DNA of 64,000 bases from Ceratobasidium sp. AG-K (Eukaryota > Basidiomycota > Agaricomycetes > Cantharellales > Ceratobasidiaceae), in NCBI GenBank assembly GCA_037039685.1, contig JAWNGF010000004.1:1736001-1800000 (forward strand). Direction: 5' to 3'. Of the stretch, positions 1-11,150 are shown piece by piece. The translations under genes and the position numbers were made by a program. Numbering within the stretch: position 1 is the stretch's first letter; every line of letters starts with the position of its first letter. Under the pieces are notes generated by a model. That model saw only the letters and a list, made by a program, of their open reading frames with translations. It did no database searches and was not told the DNA's origin.

Positions 1-573
1 GAGTTCAAGCGTAACCAACCCCAACCGCTGCCGATCATTACTGAAGAAGGAGAAGAAGAATATGAGGTAGAAAAGATTTTGGACTGGAAGGAGACAAAGG
101 ATGGTCTTTTTTACAGGGTCAGATGGAAGGGATATGGAGACAAAGAAGACACGGAACAGAAGGCAGAAGATTTTGGACATCTATCCAAGATCATCAAGGA
201 CTTTCTACACCAACACCCCAAGGCTCCCACGCCATCTAACTACGTTCCAGAAAGGATAAAAGGCAGAGGGGGCGCAGTTGGTAGTGACATCTGCAAAACT
301 TGCTACTACTCCAAAACTCACTCCCAACTCCATGCTTTAAATCTTTTCTGCACCTTACAATGCCTGCCGTTAGCCGTGCCACCATTTCCAACAACCTCAC
401 CCGCGTCCTTGACGGACCAGCGTTCGCTACGGCAAGAATCCTTGATGCTGGGGCTGCCCTCTATGTCTTCAGAAGGTCCCAGCAAAGCTCAGGGAGGATG
501 CATTTCAGGGCGTCGGACGACATCCTACACTCAGACCTGGGAGAATTCCAGTGGGTTGGAAAAAAATGGCTGA
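1..573 (+). mobile_element. 3' end of Ty3/gypsy chromovirus pol with chromodomain
   Basis: An open frame enters from the left edge and runs to a stop at 571-573. Its first 80 or so residues form a chromodomain: an acidic lead-in with EEEYEVEKILD, then YRVRWKGYGD, then a helix ending FLHQHPKAP. This is the usual C-terminal tail of chromovirus integrases, which steers integration by reading histone marks. The aromatic and WKGY positions are present; the expected tryptophan of the 'TWEP' motif is missing (DTEQKAEDF instead). Residues after about 85 look non-coding. Reverse transcriptase, RNase H and the integrase core lie outside the window. Strong family call; whether the element is still active is unknown. 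Confidence 0.85.
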
Positions 574-1124
574 CACGCATGCAACTCCTATGAAAGGACA
601 TCTTCGTTTGTCAAGGATGTGCCGCTTTCCAGGTCTCGGAGGTCGTCCTCCTTTCCACCCACATGCTCGGAGTTGTTGAATGGGGGCAAGAGGGGGCATA
701 CTCAAGTGAATGGGTACCAGGGCACAATGGGAGACCACCAACACTACGACCCAGGTGGAACAACACTTGGGATGCCAACTACAAGAAAGACCTGAGCGAC
801 TGGAGGATGGAGAGGGGCAGATACCAGAAGGAGAAGATCAAATGGGAGCCTTACTGGCGGAGGAAGGAGGAGACCGATGTTTTGGCATGGAAGGAGGCAG
901 AGCCTGATGTGTGACAGTGGGATGAGGAGTTTGCAGAGGCCCGGAAGAGGGTTTTGGACTGGTCCAAGGCAGATTGGATGAAGGAGGAGACTTGGGAAGA
1001 ATGGGAGAAGTTCTCAGACGAGGCGGGGAGTACCGTCTTCAATCCCATCGACCTGACCTTGGAGGATGAAGAAGGGTTGGAGGAGTATATGCTGAAGAAG
1101 GGAAAGGACTGCGCAGTGCAGTAA
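360..1124 (+). pseudogene. extra post-pol ORF of the chromovirus, two TGA stops
   Basis: A second frame overlaps the end of pol and runs from ATG 360 to TAA 1122-1124, about 255 codons. It is interrupted only by TGA at 591-593 and TGA at 912-914. Protein sequence continues sensibly through both stops. The N-terminal part (SRATISNNLTRVLDGPAFA) is followed by a very Trp-, Lys- and Glu-rich C-terminal half (DWRMERGRYQKEKIKWEP, WMKEETWEEWEKF). I do not recognise the family. Its place between pol and the polypurine tract suggests a third gene of the element. Both stops could come from CGA by C-to-T change. I read it as a decayed ORF rather than a host gene. Confidence 0.6.
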
Positions 1125-1150
1125 GTCCGTTCAGGTCCCCCAAACGGACT

Positions 1151-1165
1151 CTTAGGGGGGAGTAA
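1151..1165 (+). other. polypurine tract of the chromovirus
   Basis: The run CTTAGGGGGGAGTAA directly precedes the LTR 5' TG. A G-rich tract in this place primes plus-strand DNA synthesis in LTR retroelements. Confidence 0.7.
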
Positions 1166-1621
1166 TGTTGTGAGCTAGCTCACTCCATTGGACTTGCCTG
1201 TTGTCTCGTCCGCCTGTGTCTTGACTTGTGTTGTGTTTCCGTTTCCATTTGCCGCGTTGCCACCTTCTTGTGGTTATTCTGTTACATTGTGTAACGCGGC
1301 TGTGCTTTGTACTAGTCATGTCTGTTCATATAGCATGACTCACATGGACACTCCTGACTGGCTGTTTTGCATGACTCGTGTGGCTACGCCTTGTATGACT
1401 CGGCCTCTTTCTGAATATATATAGAGGACCAACAAGCCTGGTAACCCCAGCTTGTTTTGTCTCGTCAAAACATCCCCTTTGAGTGACACTTTGAACCACC
1501 CCTACCCTCAAGAGCCTACAGACACTTAAGTGTGTTGCAGTTCAAGAGGTCACTTAGGTCTTAGTGCTGTCCACTCTCCATTGCGGCTTGTCTCATAGCC
1601 AACAAGAAGAAGCTTACGACA
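1166..1621 (+). repeat. 3' LTR of the Ty3/gypsy element
   Basis: The 456-base block begins TGTTGTGAGC just after the polypurine tract and ends GCTTACGACA, giving the canonical TG...CA ends with a short imperfect inverted repeat. A TATA-like stretch (ATATATATAGAGG) near 1,415-1,428 followed by CT-rich sequence fits an LTR promoter and R region. The partner 5' LTR lies outside the window, so identity and insertion age cannot be judged, and target-site duplication cannot be checked. Confidence 0.8.
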
Positions 1622-1927
1622 AAAGAGCCCTCTTAGATGTGATGGTAAATGCTTGAGTCCTATTGACAGGAGGTCAAGTCTTGGTTGTTACCAGACTTGA
1701 CCCCTCAGTTTATATACATGGAGATGCACAGCTATTTACAAATGCAAACAACATTCTGGAATGTTCTAATATCAAATATGTAATCAAATGTACTATCACA
1801 TCCAAAGACAAACTGATCACATGACTGAAACTAGAACATTCTATATGATATACCAAAAAAGGAAACTGTCTCGCAAAAAAGATAGAAAATATAGGAAAAA
1901 TATGTCATTGCGCCTGGGCTCATGACA
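1622..1927 (-). repeat. truncated reverse-oriented LTR fragment
   Basis: Read on the minus strand this starts TGTCATGAGCCCAGG at 1,927 and carries a TATA-like motif (GTATATAAACTGAGG, about 1,705-1,719). The start resembles that of the LTR ending at 2,821 (TGTCATGACCCAAG), so the two belong to related families. No ACGACA-type end is visible in its own orientation, and the sequence abuts the preceding LTR, so it is probably truncated by that insertion. CpG is scarce throughout. Confidence 0.55.
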
Positions 1928-3840
1928 ATTTCTCATCCGCATTCCAGTGCAACAATGTTGCTTGATGCATCCACCTGTACCAGATGACTGTTTTTTCACT
2001 CCTTTCCTGCTTTCCAAACATTAATGGGTGTTGGGGCCTCCCTATGGTGGGTGCCCTTGCAATGACATTCAACAGCTGTAGACACCAACAGCCATGTATC
2101 TCCCCCACTCTCTCTACAGAATGCCAGGAATGGCTATGGAACAAAATTCTAGCCCCACAATCATCAGCAGTCTGGCTCTGCCACCTATCCTTGCTGCACT
2201 GCTTGGGGGTGGGGCAGCAGACCAGTCTCTTCATCTACCTCAGCTACTGCATGCCAGCTTGACAGGACAACAAGGTAGCTCTATGAATATGGCCAGTCTT
2301 AACACTGGGGAAGAAGCTAGCTCCCAAACCAACCCCCAATGTTTGACCACCCCCTGTCAAAGCCCGACAACAACTACAAAATACCCAAACTGCTCAAGTC
2401 AGTGGGCAGCACCTAAAAGGTGACTTGGAGGGGTTTTGCGACGACACGCAGGAATGTATAAGTAAAGGCACTTGGTCTAAAGAGACCTGGGCAGCAAGAA
2501 CACTTATGCACAAAGGCACTTATGCAATGTAGAGGTTGTACAAGCCAGTATATTAGGCAAGTGGTCAAGTTCTGAGGTTAAGCCTCAAACTCGCCCTCAT
2601 TATATACATGAGAGACGCCACATCAAACTATACAGGGTATATACATGGTACAATAAACAAGTGATACAATAGATATTTAGTCATCAACAACGTGTTACAA
2701 AACAAAGAGATGTTACAAGTCACATGACCGTTACCGTTACCAGGAATGGAAAAATGCGCATATATATGATTAAATGTGACTTAGAAAAATAATCGGTGGT
2801 CATGCCTCTTGGGTCATGACACCCCCTCTATGGAACTTCTCTTCCAATCCATGTCCAACAACAGAAATACTCTAGTGTTTGTGTCTTGGAGTTTTTGATG
2901 TGCAGGTTGATACTAAATGTCCTTTAATTGTTGCAGCCCTTCTACAAACTCCTCACACTACTCTTCTTTATGTGAACTAGATGGTGATACCCCCAGAGGT
3001 AGGTCTGGGAAAACTAGCATCTGGGAAAATGGCTAACTACACCTATCCAGTTACACACTCCTATTCCTCATCAAGACAAAGAGGGAGAAAGGTGTGGACC
3101 TTTTTCTCAAAAGCTATCCAGGCCACCAGTTGCATGCTCCAACAGGTGTTTTGCTGAAGCAAGCCATCCAACCTCAGAGACAAGACCTGGGCACTGAAAG
3201 GCACTACATGCAAAACATGATAGTGCATAAAATAGTGAGTGTCACTGAGATAATTGCTGTCATGCCACCATGACCACCATGCTCACTAAAAGTGTATTAC
3301 AGACATATACTTGTTGATCAAACACAGAATGCTATCTCTTGAAAAGTCTACATTTATCAGCCATTTGATATCTATAATTGCTACAGCCATGCAACATCAA
3401 AAGATACTTCGTCCTTTCTTAAATATTCCCTCTCCAATCAACAACCACATCTAGGTGACAAACACAATCTCTATTCCCCTCCTTCAACCAATTGCCACCT
3501 TCAAACCTGATAATTGCTCAGCCCACCATGGGAATACTATCAGGGCCTCATGAGACCTGGTTTTGCACCCCAATGTATTGAGCTTCCTGTGCTCCCCACA
3601 CTTAAAAAGGTGGAAAATGGAAGCGCCATTACACTCTCCTACTCTATTCCAAGAATCATTTGACTCACTGAGACTTTCTTAAACACATCCCCTATTTCAT
3701 CTTGTTCTGTTTTGAAGCTTGCAACCACCAATACATGCACCAGAGAGTCCTTGGTGCCCCTGCCTTTGTTGAAGTTTTATTGAACTTCAACAATTGATTA
3801 TAATTTGGAGGGATTGGTGCACCATTGGAGAGCATTTACA
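1928..3840 (+). repeat. duplicate copy 1, CpG-depleted (homologous to 9,690-11,150)
   Basis: Collinear blocks match the region 9,690-11,150 over most of its length. Examples are CTCTGCCACCTATC at about 2,176 against 9,949, CATCAAGACAAAGAGGGAGA against CATCGAGACGAAGAGGGAGA (about 3,068 against 10,397), and GCTCACTAAAAGTGT (about 3,279 against 10,606). Differences are dominated by CG in the other copy appearing here as TG or CA. An LTR (2,437-2,821) is inserted only in this copy. No intact gene remains: short frames such as the one at 2,094-2,423 are remnants. This looks like a silenced, decaying duplicate. Confidence 0.75.
2437..2821 (-). repeat. solo LTR, reverse orientation, inserted in duplicate copy 1
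   Basis: On the minus strand it runs from TGTCATGACCCAAGAGG (2,821) to ...GTGTCGTCGCA (2,437), so it has TG...CA ends. A TATA-like CATGTATATAATGAGG lies at about 2,595-2,610. The flanking sequence resumes homology with the other duplicate on both sides, which has no such insert, so this is a solo LTR. An AGAGGGGG stretch on its outer side resembles a polypurine tract, but the same CCCCCCTCT occurs in the uninserted copy, so it belongs to the target. No convincing 5-base target duplication was seen. Confidence 0.65.
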
Positions 3841-6800
3841 CAAGTTTGCCAAAATTTCTCTTCATTCTGTAATAGCAGATTTGCTATGAAAACAAAGAAT
3901 ATATGTTTGTTGACTCAGACCACCACACTGAATGTATAATTAAATGGATAAATAAACAAGAGAAATCGCATACATAGAACATTTACTAAGACACTAAGTA
4001 GAGCCAGGTAGATAGATGTCGTTGTTAGTGACACAAACCTATCAAATCAGCTGTTGTGGTTGAGTAATACCAAGTGTGCAAGTACGTTTGAGTGGCTCTG
4101 AGCACCATTAAGGCTCTATAGAGCCGAGTCTAACCCATAACGGGACCGGCATGATTGTTAGGTCCGTTAAACAAGCCCACCTCGAAGTTGTTTGTCGTCG
4201 CGATCATGTTCTCATTTATTCAGTCCCCAGGCACGTGATCATTACATTACATGGACAATTATTGTAACATTTAAGGGTGTCATGGGTGCTTGGCCTGCTT
4301 ATCTGTCGCCTTACTCAGTTGATAGCATGGCACGAAGTCAGCCCACTGCGGAGCATCGAAATGTACGCGGAGCAGCGGGAACAGAGTGAGTTCAAACCGT
4401 GTGTCAAAAATACGTACCATTCGAGATAATCCTACTCCCCCTGCACTGCAGCCCATTCCCAATTCTCTCCCCGCGCTTCATCAACATCTGCCAAGTCCTG
4501 TTCCTTCTCCCCCTATCCTCTCTTGGCTGGCCCGGGTTTGTCGTCTTGTTCGTGAGCGTCACGACCCAACTGGCAAACTCAACCCCCCCAACTGATCAAA
4601 CTTCCCTTGAACCCGTCACCCTCCCTCCACCTCAAGACAACGTAACACCCTTCCCCCTTCTGGCATCGCTTCATGGTATAGGTGTCGTAGGTGATGTGGA
4701 ATTATAGGCTAAAGAGGCCGAAGCGTAAGATTGTGATACAAATACGAATGAAACGTATCTGACCTTAACCGTAATAGCCTCGCCCTCGTAATTTGAAATG
4801 TGAACAGCGTCTAGGGTCGTGTGTCCCACGTGCACTTCGCTACCCGACAACCAGTTGTTTGTATCAATGGCTGTCAGGATTTGTTGTCTCACGGTTGGGA
4901 CCACCCCGTTATTTATCCGCGAGACGTCGTGCTTTCTTGTAGTATGCTCCGCTCGTATATCTATGCCACTGCTTGAATCAACTGAACGGATTGTTTGGAG
5001 TGAACATGGCTCACCTATCGATCGCGTTTGGCGTCAGGAAACACTTAACGACCCGCATGAGACAAGCCTTTATTATAGCGAATATGCTAGTTGAGTATGG
5101 CGCTCGAACAAGACAAGCGGTAGTACAGCTTTAGAGAGACCCTGGTTGGCCATGCCTCCGAGTTGGACCTGGGCTAGGGCGATAAAGTTTGGCCAGGCTC
5201 TTGAGGCGTTAGATACAATGATGAGACCATAGTGAGCGTGGCGCAAAAGCTATAGCCGTTCCACAAGGCGAATGCAGTGTACTAGACTCTTGGCCTTAAT
5301 CGAGCTATACACCAACGCACCCTGAAGTAGGAGGCTGGTGAGGCGGAGTGCAGTGGGGATGCTGGGCAAGAGTAGCCCCTGGTTGACAATGTTGGAAGGT
5401 CGGCGGGAGGGAGTCGGCGTCGCGGTCTACTGCGTGAGAATCGGTGAGGCTCGGTAGATCGAGGTGGTGGCAGCTCGAAGGTCGCAAGCTAACCGTTGAT
5501 CCGCTGCCATAACATAGACGGATGCAGAACGACCAAACATACTAATTTATCTCGCCAAGGCTCCCGATAGACCTTGATAATTGTGCACTTCGTTAAGTTT
5601 CCTGCTGAATAACCACAATATTCACATGACAGGGCTACACCTCATCACTAGCCCAAGGCAGTTGGCCCGCCTTGAGGGAGAGCCATCCCTGCTCATTGGT
5701 TTATATCTGTTTCACGACAAAATCCTCGAACCAGCCAGGGTCCGATGAGATTCGTCAGCATCCCCCTGTTTCCCAGCATGCTGGACACACAGGAGTGATT
5801 TACGAGACTATACTGGATACGAACTCTACTCCCGGTGGAATCACCCTCGCCCCCCCCCCTCCCCACATATCAGGTACTGCATCGGGATGTTGGGGTTTTG
5901 CACTTTATACCAGTAGGTTTCACAACCCCAGCTAGTACAGGCAAACCCTGCCTCAGATAGTCCCTCCTCCTCCCTTCCCTCTAGCGGACTGGGAATCTTA
6001 CCTATGAGATCCCTCGGTGAACCAAACCAGTGGTCATTAGATGCGAAATCCTTACATAGGAAGCGAAGAGCCACCAACGATTAAGTTGACAATAAGTTCG
6101 ACCAAACCTTCAAAATTTCCAATTGGAATACTCTTATTGAACAGTTGAACAGCACTTATTGGGGGGGGAATCGACTAAGATATCATTATTGAAATGGATA
6201 GATCACCTAATCAAGGAAAGGTACTCGCACATATCCGATATATGACGCTAATTCATCACTTGCTACACTGAGAGTTAGACTAGCTCATAAATGCCATGTG
6301 TAGCCCGGGCAGACAAGCTTTTTGCAAATGGCTGGCCAGTTTGATGGCGATCTTGATGTGCGTGCATCGATACTATGAGGAGGAATGAGTTTGCACCGGG
6401 CCTGCTGATTTAGTCTGTCTGCACCGGTCCGCATGCATGGCTGATTTGCGTTATGCACGCATGAAATTCCCAAAGTGTAAGCGTAATCCAGCGGGTGTTT
6501 GGAATGGTTGCGGCAAAAAAAAGTGTGTTGAACGCGCCTAGGGTAGGCGTTGGAAGCAAGGGAAACACGAACCTGTCAATCAGAGAACTCGGTACGTGAC
6601 TGAACGAGGATAAACTCAAGGTTTTGTGAAGCCAAAGGAATGTTGGTCGAACGTGAGCAAGATGAGCGATATTGGCGCTTGGATGATGTCGTAGTGAACG
6701 ACTTACTAATGGACTCGTATTCGAGAGAAGGGTATTACATATACACGGGGAGTCGGGTACGTATAGACGAATGAGAGTGGCGTAGAGGCAGATACTTGGA

Positions 6801-6932
6801 AGTTCGAAGCGCGGGGGTATTTACATAAACCACGTTCCAATTTGTGCTAATTTAGTACAGTAATTAACAAAGAAACGTAATTTAACCTCAATACGGATGA
6901 TATACACGTCACCAAAACCCCCTGACGCTAAC
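3841..6932. other. intergenic, no supported gene
   Basis: No reading frame here looks conserved or spliced. A short Pro/Ser-rich frame at 4,386-4,595 (PIPNSLPALHQHLPSPVPSP) is low-complexity and could be a gene or transposon fragment. CpG returns to normal after about 4,090. The remaining frames are short and mutually overlapping on both strands. Confidence 0.6.
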
Positions 6933-7049
6933 GAGCGCCGGTTTGCTCATACGTGCTCGCTTGGGTAAAGGAGCACTCAGGAGCACCCGAGTGGCTGTGC
7001 AATTGGTGCTCCTATACCCAAGCGAGCACGCACAAGCAAATCGGCGCTC
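6933..7049. repeat. fold-back (MITE-like) inverted repeat
   Basis: The left arm (GAGCGCCGGTTTGC...GTGCTCGCTTGGGTA...GGAGCAC) is mirrored by the right arm (GTGCTCC...TACCCAAGCGAGCAC...GCAAATCGGCGCTC). The result is an imperfect hairpin of about 117 bases with a short central loop near 6,985-7,005. No coding capacity. This is the shape of a small non-autonomous DNA element, but no target duplication was verified. Confidence 0.65.
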
Positions 7050-9689
7050 ACGAGCCCAAAAGAGAACCGACAGATTTGCTTGAGCAGACGCTTATCCTGG
7101 ATGAGAAAGACGTTGTGCATTCCAAATTGATTTAAGTAAACCAATAAAGAGGTATGTAATACATTGCGTTTAGTACTTTGGTAGGGATCGTATCCATGGA
7201 ATCACTCTATTGGTTTGGGGCAAGGGGGTTGTTTTTGGCGGCCCGGATGTTAAACTATCGGTTCTTATCCCCTCTTGAGCGAAGCAATTGAAATAGGGGG
7301 TCTTTATTCCCTGTAAACCAATTGCTCTATCCTGTTTCGCATAGATCAATGCGGAGCTCGAACGCTTAATTGTGGCCGGGTCATGAGGTAAATGCACTTG
7401 ACGGGACGGAACAGGGATCTAAGGACGCTCGGGGTGCTCATATAGAGTGGGAGACTATAGTAAACAGCTTACGCCAACGTACGAGCGTCACGCTGCGCAT
7501 TGGTCGGATGCCCACTCTAACGCATCGTCTACTAACTATCTCGTTTAGGTTGGTCACATGAAATGCTCTAATCAGTCTCTGATCTTAACTTTACACTGAT
7601 GATCCCCCCTCCCCGTCCGGTTTTCCCTCCGGCTCACTCTCGGTGTGCCTGCACCCTCCACAGAAGTTCCCTACTTCTCAGGCGCTGATTCAACCCAGTG
7701 CTGTCGTAAGTCCTTTTGTTATCACGTTTCCTAACGCACAGTGTTGACCTCGCAGACAAGTTCACATGAGGTGTCCCTGCAACTTTCTGGTTCCCAACTG
7801 CGCTTTCCTACCATCACGTCTGAAATGCCGCTTGGAATCTTGCTGACTCTTACATTCCTCCAGTCTTAGTTGTAACAAATGCGGCTCCTGTGCGCTACTT
7901 TGCTGGAAACTCAGTATCTTGATGCATTACGACGCGCATACGCTGGATTCTCACTTAATTAGTATTGCATTGGACTCGCAACCAGCTCTCCTATATAGCT
8001 TGCTGGCACTATACTATACTACGATTTCTATGCAACATACGTCGGCTTATCGGTCCAAATGCCCCAGTGATTTGCACGTCTCCCCGGTCTTGGTGCCACT
8101 GACTGGCATAGTAAGTTAATAGTTATGCCTCACACTCGGCTTGGTGAAAAGAAAGCCAATCCCACACATCGCCGAGTCGGAGTGTTCTCAATACACGCAA
8201 GTTTGGGCGCAGGAACGGGGCGACGCTAGGGTAGAGCCCCACAAAAAGGTTGATTCCCTGTTGCATGGCTACTCGTTTCATGCTGCGTACACGAATTTTC
8301 TGGAACCGCGCAATGCAAGCATGTCCCGGCGCAGATCGACGCAGACATCAATCGGCGCTAGATTGGGGGTGGCACGCTTCGCCAACTGCATATTTAGGCC
8401 GGGAGGGACAAATCATATTGGAAACCTACCGGAATGAAATCTCGGATTTGAAAGTTCTTTGACTAAAGGGGCATGGGTCCGCATATTGCGTTGTCTAGTA
8501 GGATCGTTTTACTCGGTGTGCATTCTGAGTACGAAGGTGAAAGTCAAATATTTGAATTGGTCCATGGTGTGAAATGCCAGAGCAGGCACCAACGAAAGTA
8601 GAGTACCCGATTCTGAAGTGGGTATATGCTGATGAGCGAAGCTTTGCGGATCAGCCCTGGGTGAAGACCTCGAACTGGCGCCCGTCCAGTTTTGACGATC
8701 TACCTTATACGGACACCCGGAGTACGTGCTCCCATTTGAATACCGGGCGCAATTGTGTTGACGCTTTCCGTCCCGAATAGACGCAGGTGACCAAAGACCG
8801 GTATTTCGGCCCTCTATATTTCGGCCCTTTACTTCCCGTATCATGGGCTCCTCGTTTTGTCAAGCGATGCAACAATTGCGGGAGCTACCGATTTCCACAT
8901 ATCGGCGATTTACTAGTAATCTTCCCGGATTGTTTGATACTCACTAATGCGCAATTACGTAGAGTTAGCGCATCAGGAAACCGTGATATGCCTGTATGGC
9001 GCTATGAGTGCTATACAATGCTACCGTAGCAGAATATAGCGCCCATAGCACTATATAGGCTTGTCGGGTTTCTTGTACAAAGCGCTCAATCTAACCATGT
9101 TCACCCTGTCCAAGTGAGCGCTCAATTGGTTAGATCCACCATTCTTTTACCTGCGCAAATGGCGCGGAAAATGGCTCCATTGTGTTGGTGCCGTCTGACA
9201 TATAGTAAAAAGACTTTGCAGCCACATGTCGATGTATTTCTCTCGTGCTGCCGAATAGAGGAGCAGTGAAACAAAGGTTAGTCGTGTTCGCTTGTTATAT
9301 ATGCGGGCAGTTCAACGACCCGTAGCATATTTTAACCCTATACTCTGTCCCTCCTCTCGATTTCTCCCCTCCTGAGCGGTGGGTTCCCTAAGATGCCGGT
9401 GCACCAGCCCAGGCCTAGAACTGGCCGTTGTATATCCGTGCATACCAATTGCAGCCACTATATACAAAAGCGCTGCTTATAGTGATGGCTTCGATGCTGG
9501 CTTCAGCTGGTCCAGCACATTCAACCAAAGCCATACACCAAATGTGAGTTCTCCGGCTTCGCTTTACTTTTGCGAGTGCATGTTAAGTACCATCTACTTT
9601 AACATTCAGCTCCTTACGGACCTCATAGTCTGCTCAAGCCCTAACCTACTAATCCACACACATCTTGTCTCCGGGTCAAGCTTTTGTTG
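7050..9689. other. intergenic with possible gene remnants
   Basis: Nothing could be identified. Around 7,600-7,870 a Pro/Ser-rich stretch has a plausible 5' splice site (about 7,707), a CTAAC-like branch region and a CAG acceptor (about 7,754), then a frame ending at a stop near 7,869. It might be the tail of a spliced gene but has no recognisable domain. Short repeats of TTTCGGCCCT (about 8,807-8,826) and of GCGCTAT-type sequence (about 9,000-9,060) occur. All other frames look random. Confidence 0.5.
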
Positions 9690-11150
9690 CTTCTCGGCTT
9701 CCCTTTCGCAATCCAGCGCAATGCCGACCATCCCATGCGCCCGCGTACGTCAGGTGATTGCCTTTCCTCCCTCCTCCCTCCTCCAGGAGTTCGCAGCTGC
9801 CAAGACTTGCCTTACGTCGAGCATCCTTAATATAACCTTCGACAACCGCTGACGCCGTGGCCATGTCACTCTTGCACTCTTTCCGCGGGGTGCCGGGAAT
9901 CGGAATGGACCAGGATTCCAATCCTGCCCTATCGAACGGCGGTCTCGCTCTGCCACCTATCGCAGCCTCACCACACGAAGATGGTACCGATGGAGCAGGC
10001 GATGGGTCTTTCCCCCTGCTCCATGCACCTAATGTCAACATGGTGGGGCAGCAAGACACTCACCCCCCTGGCAATACGGTCGGGCTCGGCATCGAGGAGC
10101 AGACCAATACCCAACCCCCCTCTCAGTACTTGGCCGTTCCTTCCTCTGTGGCTTCCCACCCCCAATCAGTCTCCAACGAGGGAAACAGTGTTGCGTTCGT
10201 GCCTTGGAGCCTTTTCACACGTCCCTTAGTACTGATTATCATCTACTCGTTGCAGGCCTTCCATGAACTCCTCGCGCTACTCCCCTTCTCATGTATCGGA
10301 TAGAGACACGGTCAGAGGTGAGCCTGGCAGTGTGCAGTGTGTTGTTAAGGCATATGGCTGACAAGGTATACCCAGTAATGCAAAAGGCTGACCCATCGAG
10401 ACGAAGAGGGAGAATCGTGCGTGCCTTTTTCTCTTCAGCCACGCGAGCAACCGGTCGTGCGCTCCGACGTATCTTTCGCTCAAGCAAGTCATCCAACATC
10501 AGTAACGAGGCAGAGTCACCGAAATACACCGCACGAAAACAATGATAATGCACGAAATAGTGAGTACTACTGATGCCACTTTTGTCATGCCGCTATGAAC
10601 CTTACGCTCACTAAAAGTGTGTCACGGTTTTGTGCTCATTGTTGGAATATGGAGCGCCACCTCTCGAAAGTCTGCATCTATTAGCCACATGGAATTCAGG
10701 ACCAATACTCTGTGCAACATCTAGACAAATCTCGCTCTTTCTTGAATTTCCCCCCAATCAACAACCCCACTCCGAGTCGAGCAACGAACGCGGCTCGCTC
10801 CATTTCCTTCGTCCAGTCACAGTCTACAAGTTGGATAAACTTCAATTCACCCATTGTTAATACAGGCGGGCTCTCTCCGTGCCCAATCTCGCACTCAAAT
10901 GAACCGACATTCTCGTTTTCTTCGCGCTTGAAGAGGTGGATATTTGGACTGCCGTTGCGCTCTACCGCCCTGTCCCAAAGGTTATTTGGCCCACTGACGC
11001 TTTCTCGCCCTGACTTCAATTCAATTCCGGTACAATATAAAGTCTTTGACCGCTTATACATGTACTAGAGGCACCCTCCAGCGGCCATGTGCCCGTTGAG
11101 TATTGATTGAACTTAAATGATCAATTGCAATTGGAATGCATTAGCACGTC
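9690..11150 (+). repeat. duplicate copy 2, CpG-rich (homologous to 1,928-3,840)
   Basis: This is the better preserved partner of the duplication described at 1,928-3,840. It is rich in CpG and keeps longer coding-like stretches. Homology starts near CGCAATCCAGCGCAATGCCG (about 9,707) and can be followed to about 11,145 (TCAATTGCAATTGGAATGCATTAGCAC). It lacks the LTR insertion present in the other copy, so it represents the pre-insertion arrangement. Confidence 0.75.
9863..10545 (+). CDS. possible spliced gene of unknown function in duplicate copy 2
   Basis: An open frame from ATG 9,863 stays open to 10,303 and encodes a Pro-, Asn- and Gln-rich protein (for example MDQDSNPALSNGG, LGIEEQTNTQPPSQYL). 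A basic C-terminal segment, RRRGRIVRAFFSSATRATGR, is open at about 10,396-10,545. A good GT-AG pair (10,318 to about 10,375) could link a Ser-rich piece to it, but I could not find a donor joining the first piece in frame. The same segments exist, decayed, in the other copy. It may be a transposon-associated gene or a host gene of unknown family. No domain recognised. Confidence 0.35.

Noticed and set aside
2430..2830. Reading the element at 2,437-2,821 as the end of a full-length retroelement with a polypurine tract
   Set aside because: The purine-rich flank is also present in the uninserted duplicate copy, so it belongs to the target; only a solo LTR is supported.
4386..4707. Overlapping Pro-rich frames as a gag-like gene
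   Set aside because: Low-complexity composition only; no zinc knuckle or other gag feature and no neighbouring pol.
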